Shown here: piece by piece, positions 17,782 to 25,486 of the stretch | Numbering within the stretch: the stretch's first letter is position 1 | Layout of the letters: every line of letters begins with the position of its first letter | Source: Acaryochloris sp. IP29b_bin.148 | GTDB taxonomy: Bacteria; Cyanobacteriota; Cyanobacteriia; Thermosynechococcales; Thermosynechococcaceae | Direction: 5' to 3' | DNA: 64,000 nt | NCBI RefSeq assembly: GCF_028285565.1 | Contig: NZ_JANQOY010000080.1 | Location: forward strand, 1-64,000 | The notes under the pieces: generated by a model | Databases searched by the model: none | The model's input: only the letters and a program-made list of their open reading frames with translations | What the model was told of the DNA's origin: nothing | Program-made: the position numbers and the translations under genes

Positions 17782-17947
17782 GACGGTTAATCAATAGTTA
17801 ATTACAAAACTTGCAGGTAGTTCTATATAAATTATTGACAGATATCTGGTGCAATCTTACATTTTTTGCAAAATTATTTTTCAGTATAAAAAAGGATGCC
17901 AACCTTAAAAAAATATGATGGATATCCATTTGAAATTTATGAATTTC

Positions 17948-18003
17948 TGTCTAACTTATGTATATGAATAGATTATTTTTTGTCTAACTTATGTATATGA
18001 ATA
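17948..18003. repeat. 23-base direct repeat pair
   Basis: TGTCTAACTTATGTATATGA plus ATA occurs at 17948-17970 and again at 17981-18003, exact, 10 bases apart. It is upstream of the repeat-tailed pilin gene (170-220 bases from its start) and might be a regulator-binding repeat or a duplication scar. Confidence 0.8.
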
Positions 18004-18045
18004 AACTTCTCTCCTCAGCGTATTGCCAAGCTAGCTTGTATTTTT

Positions 18046-18061
18046 CAGCCCTAAAGGGCTG
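18046..18061. repeat. CAGCCCTAAAGGGCTG hairpin
   Basis: A 6-base stem with a TAAA loop. Hairpins of this form are found at the ends of IS200/IS605-type elements in cyanobacteria (from memory); no tnpA or tnpB gene is nearby, so at most it is a remnant. Confidence 0.6.
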
Positions 18062-18168
18062 GTATAAGAATGTAGGTATCAAGAAACATTCCAGCATGGT
18101 TGCGATCACCCCTCTAGCAAAAAAAACAACTTATTTGCATTAATGCTCACTATCCCTACGATTCAGCC

Positions 18169-18301
18169 CAGGGCTGTTTCAAGTTCGCCAGAGCTAATTC
18201 AAAAGTGCTGAAAATTCGTTAGTCGCAAAAGTACTTGTGAAGATCGATGTACGCAAGAATAGTAGCTCCAGATTTTCTCTCAGGAATTTGAAACAGCCCT
18301 G
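18169..18301. mobile_element. 133-base MITE-like element with 11-base target duplication
   Basis: CAGGGCTGTTTCAA (18169-18182) is repeated exactly in inverse at 18288-18301, giving 14-base perfect terminal inverted repeats. The element is flanked immediately on both sides by the direct repeat ACGATTCAGCC (18158-18168 and 18302-18312). That arrangement is the mark of a transposition event. The element is too short to code for a transposase. An 11-base duplication would fit mobilisation by an IS4/IS231-type transposase, but that is inference. Confidence 0.85.
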
Positions 18302-18465
18302 ACGATTCAGCCCAACTTCTCCTTGTAAAGGGGAACAGATAAAGTAAAACCATAGCAGAGGGTGAGTTTCAGGGAAACCTAGACCCACCCTCCGCTTCAT
18401 CCGTTCCACACGGCTCCCCAACCAACACAATCCCCTCCCAAAAGGGGATAGGTGTAGGAATCATA

Positions 18466-18571
18466 TATAGCGGTTCTTTCTCAAGTGAGGTAGAGCGTGG
18501 CAACTGCAATGAATATATAGCAAAGGTTCTAAGACCCTTTACTGTATTTCATCTGTCTGGGAACCGCTATA
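18466..18571. mobile_element. 106-base element with 11-base terminal inverted repeats
   Basis: TATAGCGGTTC (18466-18476) is exactly inverted at 18561-18571. No convincing target duplication flanks it beyond the TA-rich ends, so it is a weaker MITE candidate than the one just upstream. Confidence 0.55.
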
Positions 18572-18669
18572 GTCTCAAAGATAATCTGTTCAGGGAAAGA
18601 GAATAGCTGCTCACTTTATCCCCTATCAACCTCATCTAATAAGAACTAGCCCGTCAACTGCGACAACAT

Positions 18670-18969
18670 ATGCCCCCCAGTGAAGTCATTTTGTGGCAGC
18701 ATCGGAAACAAAAACAAATGGGTGGCTACGACTTTGATCGGCAACGACCCATTGACGCTTACATCGTAGACTTTTACTGCAAATTTCTGATGTTGGCGAT
18801 AGAAATCGATGGTAGCAGCCATGACAACCCAACAGCCCAGCAGAACGATCACCTCCGTCAAGCCCGGCTCGAATCTCTAGGCATCAGATTCCTCAGATTT
18901 CGTGAAGCGCAAGTGTACCACCAAGCACCAACCGTCATCCAAACCTGGATAACCCATCATCCCCTTTGA
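18670..18969 (+). CDS. DUF559 endonuclease-like protein, N-terminus possibly lost
   Basis: A 99-residue DUF559-family protein with a predicted PD-(D/E)xK nuclease-like fold related to Vsr. GYDFDRQRPIDAYIVDF, LAIEIDGSSHD and LGIRFLRF cover the core, with the acidic residues in place. The ATG at 18670 falls inside the family's usual N-terminal helix: the nine codons before it still read ELARQLRQH in frame, just after a TAA at 18640-18642, with no ATG, GTG or TTG among them. So the original start seems to have been lost and the protein may be shortened by about ten residues or poorly translated. The role of DUF559 proteins is unproven; a spread of gene plus repeats by transfer is likely. Confidence 0.75.
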   Translation: MPPSEVILWQHRKQKQMGGYDFDRQRPIDAYIVDFYCKFLMLAIEIDGSSHDNPTAQQNDHLRQARLESLGIRFLRFREAQVYHQAPTVIQTWITHHPL

Positions 18970-19010
18970 TACATCCCCTCCCAGAAGGGGCGAAGTGGGT
19001 TCAAGACCGA

Positions 19011-19862
19011 TCACAAATGCACATCAAGCCACTGCTCCAATTCCGCCATCTCCGCAAACTCCAATAGTGCTTCACCCAATGCCTCTAGCTGCTCTAGAGA
19101 CAGCGTTTCAATTTGCACTTGCGTCTGCTCAGGAATTGTACCCAAACGGTGAGTCAGCAATCTCAACACCAACAGCCGTTCTCCTTCCTGTCGTCCTTCC
19201 TGTCGTCCTTTTTGTAGCCCTTTTTGTAGCCCTTCTTCTAGAATATCCTGGTAAATCACTGATTCCCGCATCACGTCCTCCCGAAACAACCGCTGAATCA
19301 CATCCTTCTTGAATTTTAACCCAGCCAAAATCTGGATATAGCTAGACACCTCAGCTTGTTGCGCTGGCCCCAACTCATCAACACGCTGCACTACACGCTG
19401 CAACAATCCCTCCGCATTCAGCGCAGATGTTAGCGGGGCAAACGGCAGTAATGCCGGATCACTCAAAAACAACTCAGGAGGCTCTTGCCACAAACGGATC
19501 ACCTGGTACTGATGCTGGGTCTGCTCCACCCTAAAAGCAGACTCAATTACAGTCCCAGCAGAAGGTGGCAGCAACAAGATCACCACTTGGGTAATCGGCA
19601 GCCGATACAGTCGATACAACCTCACCCAATAATCCAGCATCCGCAGCGGTAGAGGGGGCTGAGAGTCCAGCTTGGTTTGGAACTCCAGGTGAAGAATGCG
19701 CCCTTGCACTCGCAAAAAGGTGACCGCATCCGCCCGAATGGGTTCAATACTTAGTTCTGTTTTGAGCACCTCAACCTGTTTCAGAGATTCTCCTAAAATC
19801 CAACTCGCAAAGCGATCAGGATGTTTTTCGCACAGGAGCTTACACAGGTTGTCAAAAGACAT
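19011..19862 (-). CDS. Rpn-family nuclease-like protein with DUF4351 tail
   Basis: A 283-residue protein of the Rpn/PDDEXK-2 group (formerly transposase_31). The N-terminal nuclease-like core includes RADAVTFLRV followed by LHLEFQTK, the D...ExQ variant of the catalytic motif. A low-complexity hinge (about residues 215-230: LQKGLQKGRQEGRQEGE) precedes a C-terminal DUF4351-type helical domain with LEQLEALGEALLEF. Rpn proteins of Escherichia coli are DNA endonucleases that promote RecA-independent recombination; cyanobacteria carry many divergent copies of unknown role. It is convergent with the DUF559 gene and begins about 100 bases after the Uma2 gene on the same strand. Confidence 0.87.
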   Translation of the reverse strand: MSFDNLCKLLCEKHPDRFASWILGESLKQVEVLKTELSIEPIRADAVTFLRVQGRILHLEFQTKLDSQPPLPLRMLDYWVRLYRLYRLPITQVVILLLPPSAGTVIESAFRVEQTQHQYQVIRLWQEPPELFLSDPALLPFAPLTSALNAEGLLQRVVQRVDELGPAQQAEVSSYIQILAGLKFKKDVIQRLFREDVMRESVIYQDILEEGLQKGLQKGRQEGRQEGERLLVLRLLTHRLGTIPEQTQVQIETLSLEQLEALGEALLEFAEMAELEQWLDVHL

Positions 19863-19960
19863 AGAAGAAAGTAGTCAGGATACAAACTTAGCCCACCCTC
19901 CAAAATACACCGATACCATCCCCTTCTAGACAAGGTGCCTGTGCGAGAACCATTGGAAAT

Positions 19961-20536
19961 TTAGAGAATGTCAGACAAATCCAGCTCAAAGTCAGATAAC
20001 ACATCCTCTCCCAACAAAACGGCAGGCGAAATTAGCACTTCCGGTAATTGCCCAAGACGATAAATTTCTACCTGCTGACCTTGCGGATCAATCAGCCAGC
20101 CCAACCGAGCCCCACTAGCCATGTACTCCTGCATCTTTTCTTGTAGCTTGGTCAAACTATCGCTCGGAGAACGGAGTTCTACAACAAAATCAGGGCATAA
20201 GGGCAGAAACTTTTGGCGTTCCGCCAGCGTAAGAGCTTGCCAGCGTTCCAGTGTGAGCCAGGAAGCATCTGGAGAACGATCCGCCCCATTGGGGAGCTTA
20301 AAGCCGCCAGAAGAATCGAAAGCAATACCCAGTTTACATCTCTGATTCCATTGATATAGTTGGCCAGCAATAGATAAGTTTCGACGACTAGTTTCACCAC
20401 CCGCAGGGGACATAATAATCAAAGCTCCTGCGGCGTTACGTTCAAATCGGTAGTCGCGATGATGCTGACATAGTTCAAAAAACTGGTCATCAGTCATCTG
20501 GATAAAAGGGGCTAAGTCAAGCGTGATAGCGTCCAT
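19961..20536 (-). CDS. Uma2-family (DUF820) putative endonuclease
   Basis: A 191-residue Uma2/DUF820 protein, a PD-(D/E)xK-fold family greatly expanded in cyanobacteria. Visible blocks are FFELCQHHRDYRFE, the RSPDASWL aspartate, the PDFVVELRSPSD block with its catalytic glutamate, and GARLGWLIDPQ with an aspartate near the end, as usual for the family; length is typical. Biological function is unknown although a nuclease fold is predicted. With the Rpn-like and DUF559 genes it makes three PD-(D/E)xK-type genes in 2 kb, next to insertion-like elements, so this is the most mobile-looking corner of the window. Confidence 0.9.
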   Translation of the reverse strand: MDAITLDLAPFIQMTDDQFFELCQHHRDYRFERNAAGALIIMSPAGGETSRRNLSIAGQLYQWNQRCKLGIAFDSSGGFKLPNGADRSPDASWLTLERWQALTLAERQKFLPLCPDFVVELRSPSDSLTKLQEKMQEYMASGARLGWLIDPQGQQVEIYRLGQLPEVLISPAVLLGEDVLSDFELDLSDIL

Positions 20537-21044
20537 CGTTTTTACTATCCGGGGCTTTGGGCAATTAGTAAATAAAAGCGGTTCAGGTGCTTGTGCCAGA
20601 GGAAATTACAGAGATTACCAGTAAGACGAGTAGAAAAGTGAAAAAGCTCTACAGTTCCGCAACCAACGCTACTGCTGCCTCTGTAACCAGAGTCCTAGGC
20701 CATTTCTGACTACAATTAGCAAACTAGCTGCCGTGATCACATCGACTTTTGTAAGCAACCGATCCAGGTGGGTCAAGACTTGCCATTCTAAAATAGTTGG
20801 ACGCTTAAGAACTCGATGATGTCATTTTGGAAAGGCATTGGTATGGTGGATGTTAACTGGAGTTGCCTTAATCATAACAAAGCCATGTTTCAGCAGCCTC
20901 TCAATACCATCCACCACAAGGCATCGGAGTCTGTGCAGTGAGCGACGGGTCCATTTCTAGAATCACTGGCTTGGCAATGGGGCAAACACAGAGGCAATCA
21001 GACCGATTAACGCGTCTGAGTCTGTGATTATTTCTGACGGTGCG
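20537..21044. other. Intergenic stretch, nothing recognised
   Basis: About 500 bases between the Uma2 gene and cbiB. Fragments around 20840-20930 contain loosely inverted GTATGGTGGATG-like sequences, but no intact reading frame, tRNA or cobalamin-riboswitch box (GCCACTG-type B12 box) was seen. Confidence 0.5.
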
Positions 21045-22040
21045 ATGGTTTTCGACCAGCCTTTAGCCATCGCAGTTCTATTGAGTGCTGCCATCCTCGA
21101 TTTCGCAATTGGCGATCCGTGGGGATGTCCTCATCCTGTACAAGCTATGGGGTGGGTGATTCAGCGATATACCAAAGGGGCATTGCGGTGGTGGCATCAA
21201 CCGTGGCAATTGCGCTTAGCTGGACTCCATCTAACCTTTGCGTTAGTTTGTAGCGTTGGCCTGGGTAGCTGGTTATTGCTCTACGGTCTGAATCAGTGGG
21301 TTTGGCCGATCAGTTTGGGGACTGAAGTCGTATTGTTAGCCAGTTGTTTTGCGGGGCGAAGTCTCCGGGATGCAACAGATGATGTCCTTAGACCGCTAGC
21401 CGTAGGGGATATGATGGTGGCGCGATCGCGTCTACGCCGATACGTGGGTCGAGACACAGATACCCTCGCCGAGCAGGATATTTTGCGTGCCCTTCTCGAA
21501 ACCGTGGCAGAAAATGCGACTGATGGCGTGATGGCTCCTTTGTTTTATGCTTTGGTCGGCATTGCTATTCCTGGTGTAGGGCCTGTTCCCTTGGCCTTAT
21601 CCTATAAAGCGGTCAGTACCCTAGATTCCATGATTGGGTATCGAGAATCTCCCTATACCGATCTGGGTTGGTTTAGTGCCCGGTTAGAGGATCTGCTCAC
21701 CTGGCTTCCCTGTCGGTTGACGGTTCTGACAGTAGGGCTATTATCCGGCAAACTCAAATCCATTTTGATCTTGGGCTGGCGAGATGCGAGGAAAGATCCG
21801 AGCCCTAATTCCGGGTGGAGTGAATGTGCCTATGCTGCCATTCTGGGTGTACAACTAGGTGGGAATAATTGGTATCGAGGAGTTGCCAAGTTCAAACCCT
21901 TATTGGGTAATCCGATTCACCGCATTATTCCCCAACATGTTGAGGTAGCAATCCGGCTGACACGCAATTGTTTTTTGATCTGGTTGGGGTTGACCCTAGC
22001 AACTGCTTTGCTCCTTCTACCTATCCCCAAACTCACGTAA
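21045..22040 (+). CDS. cbiB: Adenosylcobinamide-phosphate synthase CbiB/CobD
   Basis: A 331-residue membrane protein of the CbiB/CobD family, which attaches the aminopropanol arm to adenosylcobyric acid in cobalamin synthesis. The N-terminus ILDFAIGDPWGCPHPVQAMG is the family signature; ENATDGVMAPLFYALVGIAIPG and YKAVSTLDSMIGYR, and near the end ILGVQLGG, are the conserved loops. Several hydrophobic helices are seen. I prefer the ATG at 21045, which places the signature at the usual distance; a GTG at 21024 would add seven residues. No other cobalamin gene and no B12 riboswitch is nearby. Confidence 0.93.
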   Translation: MVFDQPLAIAVLLSAAILDFAIGDPWGCPHPVQAMGWVIQRYTKGALRWWHQPWQLRLAGLHLTFALVCSVGLGSWLLLYGLNQWVWPISLGTEVVLLASCFAGRSLRDATDDVLRPLAVGDMMVARSRLRRYVGRDTDTLAEQDILRALLETVAENATDGVMAPLFYALVGIAIPGVGPVPLALSYKAVSTLDSMIGYRESPYTDLGWFSARLEDLLTWLPCRLTVLTVGLLSGKLKSILILGWRDARKDPSPNSGWSECAYAAILGVQLGGNNWYRGVAKFKPLLGNPIHRIIPQHVEVAIRLTRNCFLIWLGLTLATALLLLPIPKLT

Positions 22041-22073
22041 TTGGATGACTACACTGGGGTATTTCAGGGATGA

Positions 22074-22604
22074 CTAATGCAAACTCCCAAGCAGGGTGAG
22101 TACTTCATCGATTCCCACATTGTGATCGACAAACGAAAACATGTGACAAAAGCGGATTTTGCCGTCTAAAGCCACAATATATTGAGCAGGTAACGGGGCA
22201 AGGGCTTGTCCTGCCCCATAGTTGCGGAAGCTCTTACAGGTCGGATCATATAAAAAGGGATAAGGCAGGTCTAAGTCAGAGACAATTTGCTCACTCTGCA
22301 CGTGATCCGTACTCGAGATCATCAGTAGCTCTGCCCCTCGATCTACTATCTCTGAGTAGCGCTGTTTTAAGTCTTGAATATGGGGATAGCAAAAGGGGCA
22401 AAAGAGTTTTTCGGTAAAGATACGAGTAAAGGCGAGAAAGACGGGCTGCTGTCCGCGATAGTCGGAGAGTTTGACTAGGTCGCCTCCGACCTGGGGCAGC
22501 TCAAAGTCTGGCGCAGGCCGTCCGACAGCAGGCTCCCCTTGACCTGGCAGGGGCACAAAGTTATCTATATAGCATCGATTAAAGAACCCTGAACTTTGAG
22601 TCAT
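22074..22604 (-). CDS. Peroxiredoxin-like (AhpC/TSA) protein
   Basis: A 176-residue protein with a thioredoxin-like peroxidase fold. VGRPAPDFELPQVGGDLVKL opens the domain; FTRIFTEKLFCPFCYPHI carries two cysteines as CPFC where peroxiredoxins have their peroxidatic cysteine region, and the later LMISSTDHVQ and YPFLYDP blocks are typical. A further cysteine occurs at PTCKSF. No signal peptide is seen, so it probably acts in the cytoplasm against peroxides, with an unknown reductant. It is convergent with cbiB, 33 bases apart. Which subfamily it belongs to is uncertain; the CxxC arrangement is not that of 2-Cys AhpC. Confidence 0.82.
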   Translation of the reverse strand: MTQSSGFFNRCYIDNFVPLPGQGEPAVGRPAPDFELPQVGGDLVKLSDYRGQQPVFLAFTRIFTEKLFCPFCYPHIQDLKQRYSEIVDRGAELLMISSTDHVQSEQIVSDLDLPYPFLYDPTCKSFRNYGAGQALAPLPAQYIVALDGKIRFCHMFSFVDHNVGIDEVLTLLGSLH

Positions 22605-22737
22605 TGGTCACTGTAATTCAATAGCCAAATGCAAGTGCATATTACCAATGAGTGTACGTTAGTATGCATTAGCCCCGATAGATTAGCTAGAAACCTGGAT
22701 CAACCTTAGGTCTAAGTGCTATATTCATAGACGCAAT

Positions 22738-22811
22738 GGCGGGCGTAGCCAAGTGGTTAAGGCAGTGGATTGTGGTTCCACCATTCGTGGGTTCGAGTCC
22801 CATCGTCCGCC
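22738..22811 (+). tRNA. tRNA-His (GTG)
   Basis: A full cloverleaf: 7-base acceptor stem (22739-22745 with 22804-22810, one G-U pair), D stem GCC/GGC, anticodon stem GTGGA/TCCAC with anticodon GTG at 22772-22774, and T arm GTGGG-TTCGAGT-CCCAT. The extra G at 22738 faces C73 at 22811, the G-1:C73 pair that marks tRNA-His. No CCA is encoded. It stands alone, upstream of citrate synthase. Confidence 0.97.
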
Positions 22812-22960
22812 CTGAACGCTAGTATTAATCAAGGTGCCGTGTTTTTGAATGCCCGGCTTACCGTTAATTATTGACACGCTAGGTAATAGTCTGCCAGACG
22901 GGTTAAAGGCAGACTCTGAACGTGAAGTGGGCTGAAATAATCCTCATCGGAGCAAAGCAG

Positions 22961-24097
22961 ATGACAACGTGTGATTATGAACCCGGATTAGATGGAATTC
23001 CAGCAGCCCAATCTCGCATTAGCTATGTGGACGGTCAGACGGGGCAACTTGAGTATCGTGGCATTCCCATTACCGACCTCGCCCAGCATAGTAATTTCCT
23101 CGAAACCGCCTTTTTACTGATTTGGGGGCATCTACCGAACCCTGAAGATTTTGAGGCATTTCAGTACGAAGTGCTGCACCATCGCCGGATTAAATATCGG
23201 CTAGTGGATATGATGAAATGCTTCCCTGAGCGCGGTCATCCCTTGGATGCAGTTCAAGCGGCAGTGGCTGCTTTAGGGTTATATCATTCTCGGCGAGCCT
23301 TTAATGATCCAGCCTATATTCGTCGAGCTGTAGTACGACTGCTGGCCAAGATCCCGACAGCAGTGGCCGCCTTTGAGCATATTCGTCAGGGCAATGATCC
23401 CTTGCGATCGCGGGATGATCTAAATTACACCGCTAATTTTTTGTATCTACTTGATGAGCAGGAACCTGATGCCAAAAAGGCACATATTTTTGATCAGTGT
23501 TTGATTCTCCACGCCGAACACACGATGAATGCCTCCACATTTTCTGCCAGAGTCACTGCATCCACGCTCACGGATCCCTATGCCGTCGTGGCTTCGGCCA
23601 TGGGCACCTTGGGGGGGCGGTTACATGGGGGCGCCAATGAAGAGGTGATGCAGATGCTCACGGATATTGGCTCTGTGGAGAATGTGAAACCCTACCTCGA
23701 TCAGCAATTAGCCGCAGGTCGGCGAATCATGGGGTTTGGTCATCGGATTTATAAGGTCAAAGATCCACGAGCCCGGATTATGCAAGGTTTGGCAGAACAG
23801 TTATCCGAGAATTATGGCTGCGATCGCTACTACGGTATTGCCCTAGCACTGGAGCAAGCGATGGAAGAACGACTGGGCGATCGTCAAATTCATGCCAATG
23901 TGGAATTCTATTCTGGGTTAATCTTTAGACAATTGGGATTTCCTGCCGATATCTTTACGTCCATTTTTGCCATTGCTCGGGTCGCCGGATGGCTGGCCCA
24001 CTGGAAAGAACAGCTCGATGCCAACCGGATCTACCGTCCCTCGCAAATCTATATAGGACAACATGATCAACCCTATATTCCTGTGGTGGATCGGTAG
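22961..24097 (+). CDS. gltA: Citrate synthase
   Basis: A 378-residue citrate synthase, condensing acetyl-CoA and oxaloacetate to citrate at the entry to the cyanobacterial TCA cycle. LDGIPAAQSRISYVDG begins the family domain; LHAEHTMNASTF, GGRLHGGANEEV and GFGHRIYKVKDPRA hold the active-site histidines. At the position of the catalytic aspartate (NVDFYSG in characterised enzymes) the codon is GAA, giving NVEFYSG. The ATG at 22961 has GGAG 8 bases upstream, better than the GTG at 22922. Length is of the short, gram-positive/archaeal-type class. 2-Methylcitrate synthase activity is an alternative, less likely without prp genes nearby. Confidence 0.94.
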   Translation: MTTCDYEPGLDGIPAAQSRISYVDGQTGQLEYRGIPITDLAQHSNFLETAFLLIWGHLPNPEDFEAFQYEVLHHRRIKYRLVDMMKCFPERGHPLDAVQAAVAALGLYHSRRAFNDPAYIRRAVVRLLAKIPTAVAAFEHIRQGNDPLRSRDDLNYTANFLYLLDEQEPDAKKAHIFDQCLILHAEHTMNASTFSARVTASTLTDPYAVVASAMGTLGGRLHGGANEEVMQMLTDIGSVENVKPYLDQQLAAGRRIMGFGHRIYKVKDPRARIMQGLAEQLSENYGCDRYYGIALALEQAMEERLGDRQIHANVEFYSGLIFRQLGFPADIFTSIFAIARVAGWLAHWKEQLDANRIYRPSQIYIGQHDQPYIPVVDR

Positions 24098-24120
24098 CTC
24101 CTTAGTTTCAGGAGAGAAGG

Positions 24121-25104
24121 ATGAGCCCAAAAACGCAACGACGCACGTTTCTAGCTAGTAGCCTCGCAGCTGCAGGAGGCCTGTTGGGTAGCTTAATGCT
24201 GCATCAGGATCGCCGCTCTGCGTCCCGACCTGAGCCATCCCCACCTAAAAATTCACCCCTACCGAAACGAGTGTTGGGAAAAACAGGTGTGAAGTTGCCG
24301 ATTTTAGGTCTAGGGGGCGCTGGCCAAACGCCCTTGTCTCAACCGGGGTCTGAAAAGCAAGCCGTAGAGATGATTCAGGAAGCCTGGAACTTAGGGATTC
24401 GCTATTTTGATACGGCAGCCAGTTATGGCCCTAGTGAAGATTACTTAGGCAAAGTGCTGCCGCAGTATCGTTCTCATCTGTTCTTGGCGAGTAAGACCGC
24501 GAGGCGCGATCGCGATGGGGCATGGCAAGAATTAGAGCGTTCCCTTAATCGTCTCAATACGGATCATCTCGATCTTTGGCAACTGCATCACGTTTCTTTT
24601 GCCGATGAGATTGACACTATTTTTAGTGCTAATGGTGCCATTAAAGCCATTGAAGAAGCCAAATCCCAAGGCATTATCAAATTTGCAGGGATTACCGGTC
24701 ACCATGAACCGAAGATTATCATCGACGGTTTAAACCGCTACGCCTTTGATACCACGTTGATTCCAGTCAATGCCGCAGATGTGCACCATCCTCGCCCGTT
24801 TATTTCCTCGGTGTTGCCCGTCGCTCGTCAACAGCAAATTGGTGTAATTGCCATGAAGGTGCCAGCCTATGGCAAGCTGTTGCGCCCTGGGGTGTTGTCG
24901 GGAATGTCGGAAGCGATGGGTTATTCCTTATCGCAACCTGGGGTGCACACCTGTATCATTGCCGCCGAAACGGTGGAACAACTCACGGCTAATGTGCAAA
25001 CAGCACAAGCATTTCAAGCATTAGATGCGACAACCCTGGCCAACATCGAAAAACGAACCCAATCCACTTGGGAAGATCATTCTTTCTTCCGGGCATGGGC
25101 TTGA
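24121..25104 (+). CDS. Tat-exported aldo/keto reductase
   Basis: A 327-residue aldo/keto reductase. Residues 6-30 form a twin-arginine signal (RRTFLASSLAAAGGLLGSLM), so the protein is probably exported folded, perhaps with NADPH bound. The barrel shows the family's catalytic set: Asp in FDTAASYG, Tyr in the same segment, Lys in ASKTARR and His in LWQLHHV. GLGGAGQTPLSQPGSEKQA is the N-terminal strand and loop. It follows citrate synthase after 23 bases with AGGAG-like sequence before the ATG and may share its transcript. Substrate is unknown. Exported AKRs of this type are common in cyanobacteria. Confidence 0.9.
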   Translation: MSPKTQRRTFLASSLAAAGGLLGSLMLHQDRRSASRPEPSPPKNSPLPKRVLGKTGVKLPILGLGGAGQTPLSQPGSEKQAVEMIQEAWNLGIRYFDTAASYGPSEDYLGKVLPQYRSHLFLASKTARRDRDGAWQELERSLNRLNTDHLDLWQLHHVSFADEIDTIFSANGAIKAIEEAKSQGIIKFAGITGHHEPKIIIDGLNRYAFDTTLIPVNAADVHHPRPFISSVLPVARQQQIGVIAMKVPAYGKLLRPGVLSGMSEAMGYSLSQPGVHTCIIAAETVEQLTANVQTAQAFQALDATTLANIEKRTQSTWEDHSFFRAWA

Positions 25105-25212
25105 CGCAGAGGATTTTGGCAAGTCTGCCACTGACCGTTGGGGACAGTGATTTGGCAAGGATATACTGGTGATCAATTATCCTGCCATCCTGCAAATATA
25201 GCGGGTTTATCC

Positions 25213-25413
25213 ATGGCATCATCCCCAGATGACTTTCAAGATCCTCAACAACAAGTACTGACAGAGTTGCGAGAATTAAAACAAGACGTTGAGCAATTTA
25301 ATCAGAAATTCGATAACTATCAAAAAACTACCCAATGGGTTGTGCAGCTGGCGTTTAGTTTGATTACGGCTGCAACGGTGATAGTCATTGTTTCAACGGT
25401 GCTGGGTAAGTAG
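25213..25413 (+). CDS. Small coiled-coil, single-TM protein
   Basis: A 66-residue protein. Residues 1-40 are polar and heptad-like (VLTELRELKQDVEQFNQKFDNY), and residues 44-64 are one hydrophobic helix (WVVQLAFSLITAATVIVIVS) ending in a short tail. The ATG at 25213 is preferred to an in-frame upstream start because the added residues look non-coding. I recognise no named family, but small proteins of this design are frequent in cyanobacteria. It lies about 110 bases after the aldo/keto reductase gene. Confidence 0.6.
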   Translation: MASSPDDFQDPQQQVLTELRELKQDVEQFNQKFDNYQKTTQWVVQLAFSLITAATVIVIVSTVLGK

Positions 25414-25486
25414 TCTCGCTATTTGGTTGTCGAACGCTTTGTGCTGCTGATTGATGTGATCTCGCGTCCAAACTTTGATTTAGCGT

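Larger units (their letters stand above)
17782..18669. other. Intergenic region with small insertion-like elements
   Basis: About 0.9 kb with no supportable gene. In order it holds the promoter side of the repeat-tailed pilin, the 23-base direct repeats, a CAGCCC-TAAA-GGGCTG hairpin (18046-18061), a 133-base MITE-like element (18169-18301), a GC-richer stretch whose minus strand reads SPLQGEVG, a second terminal-inverted-repeat element (18466-18571), and the approach to the DUF559 gene. Confidence 0.7.
18431..18990. repeat. Near-identical 17-base repeats flanking the DUF559 gene
   Basis: TCCCCTCCCAAAAGGGG (18431-18447) and TCCCCTCCCAGAAGGGG (18974-18990) differ by one base and bracket the DUF559 gene. 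Each is itself partly palindromic. DUF559 genes commonly sit among such repeats in bacterial genomes (from memory). Confidence 0.7.

Noticed and set aside
18194-18430. Minus-strand frame containing SPLQGEVG
   Set aside because: This phrase is the translation of an intergenic repeat common near DUF559 genes, not a protein; the frame also crosses the MITE boundary.
20940-21044. Cobalamin riboswitch before cbiB
   Set aside because: No B12 box or supporting stem structure could be found.
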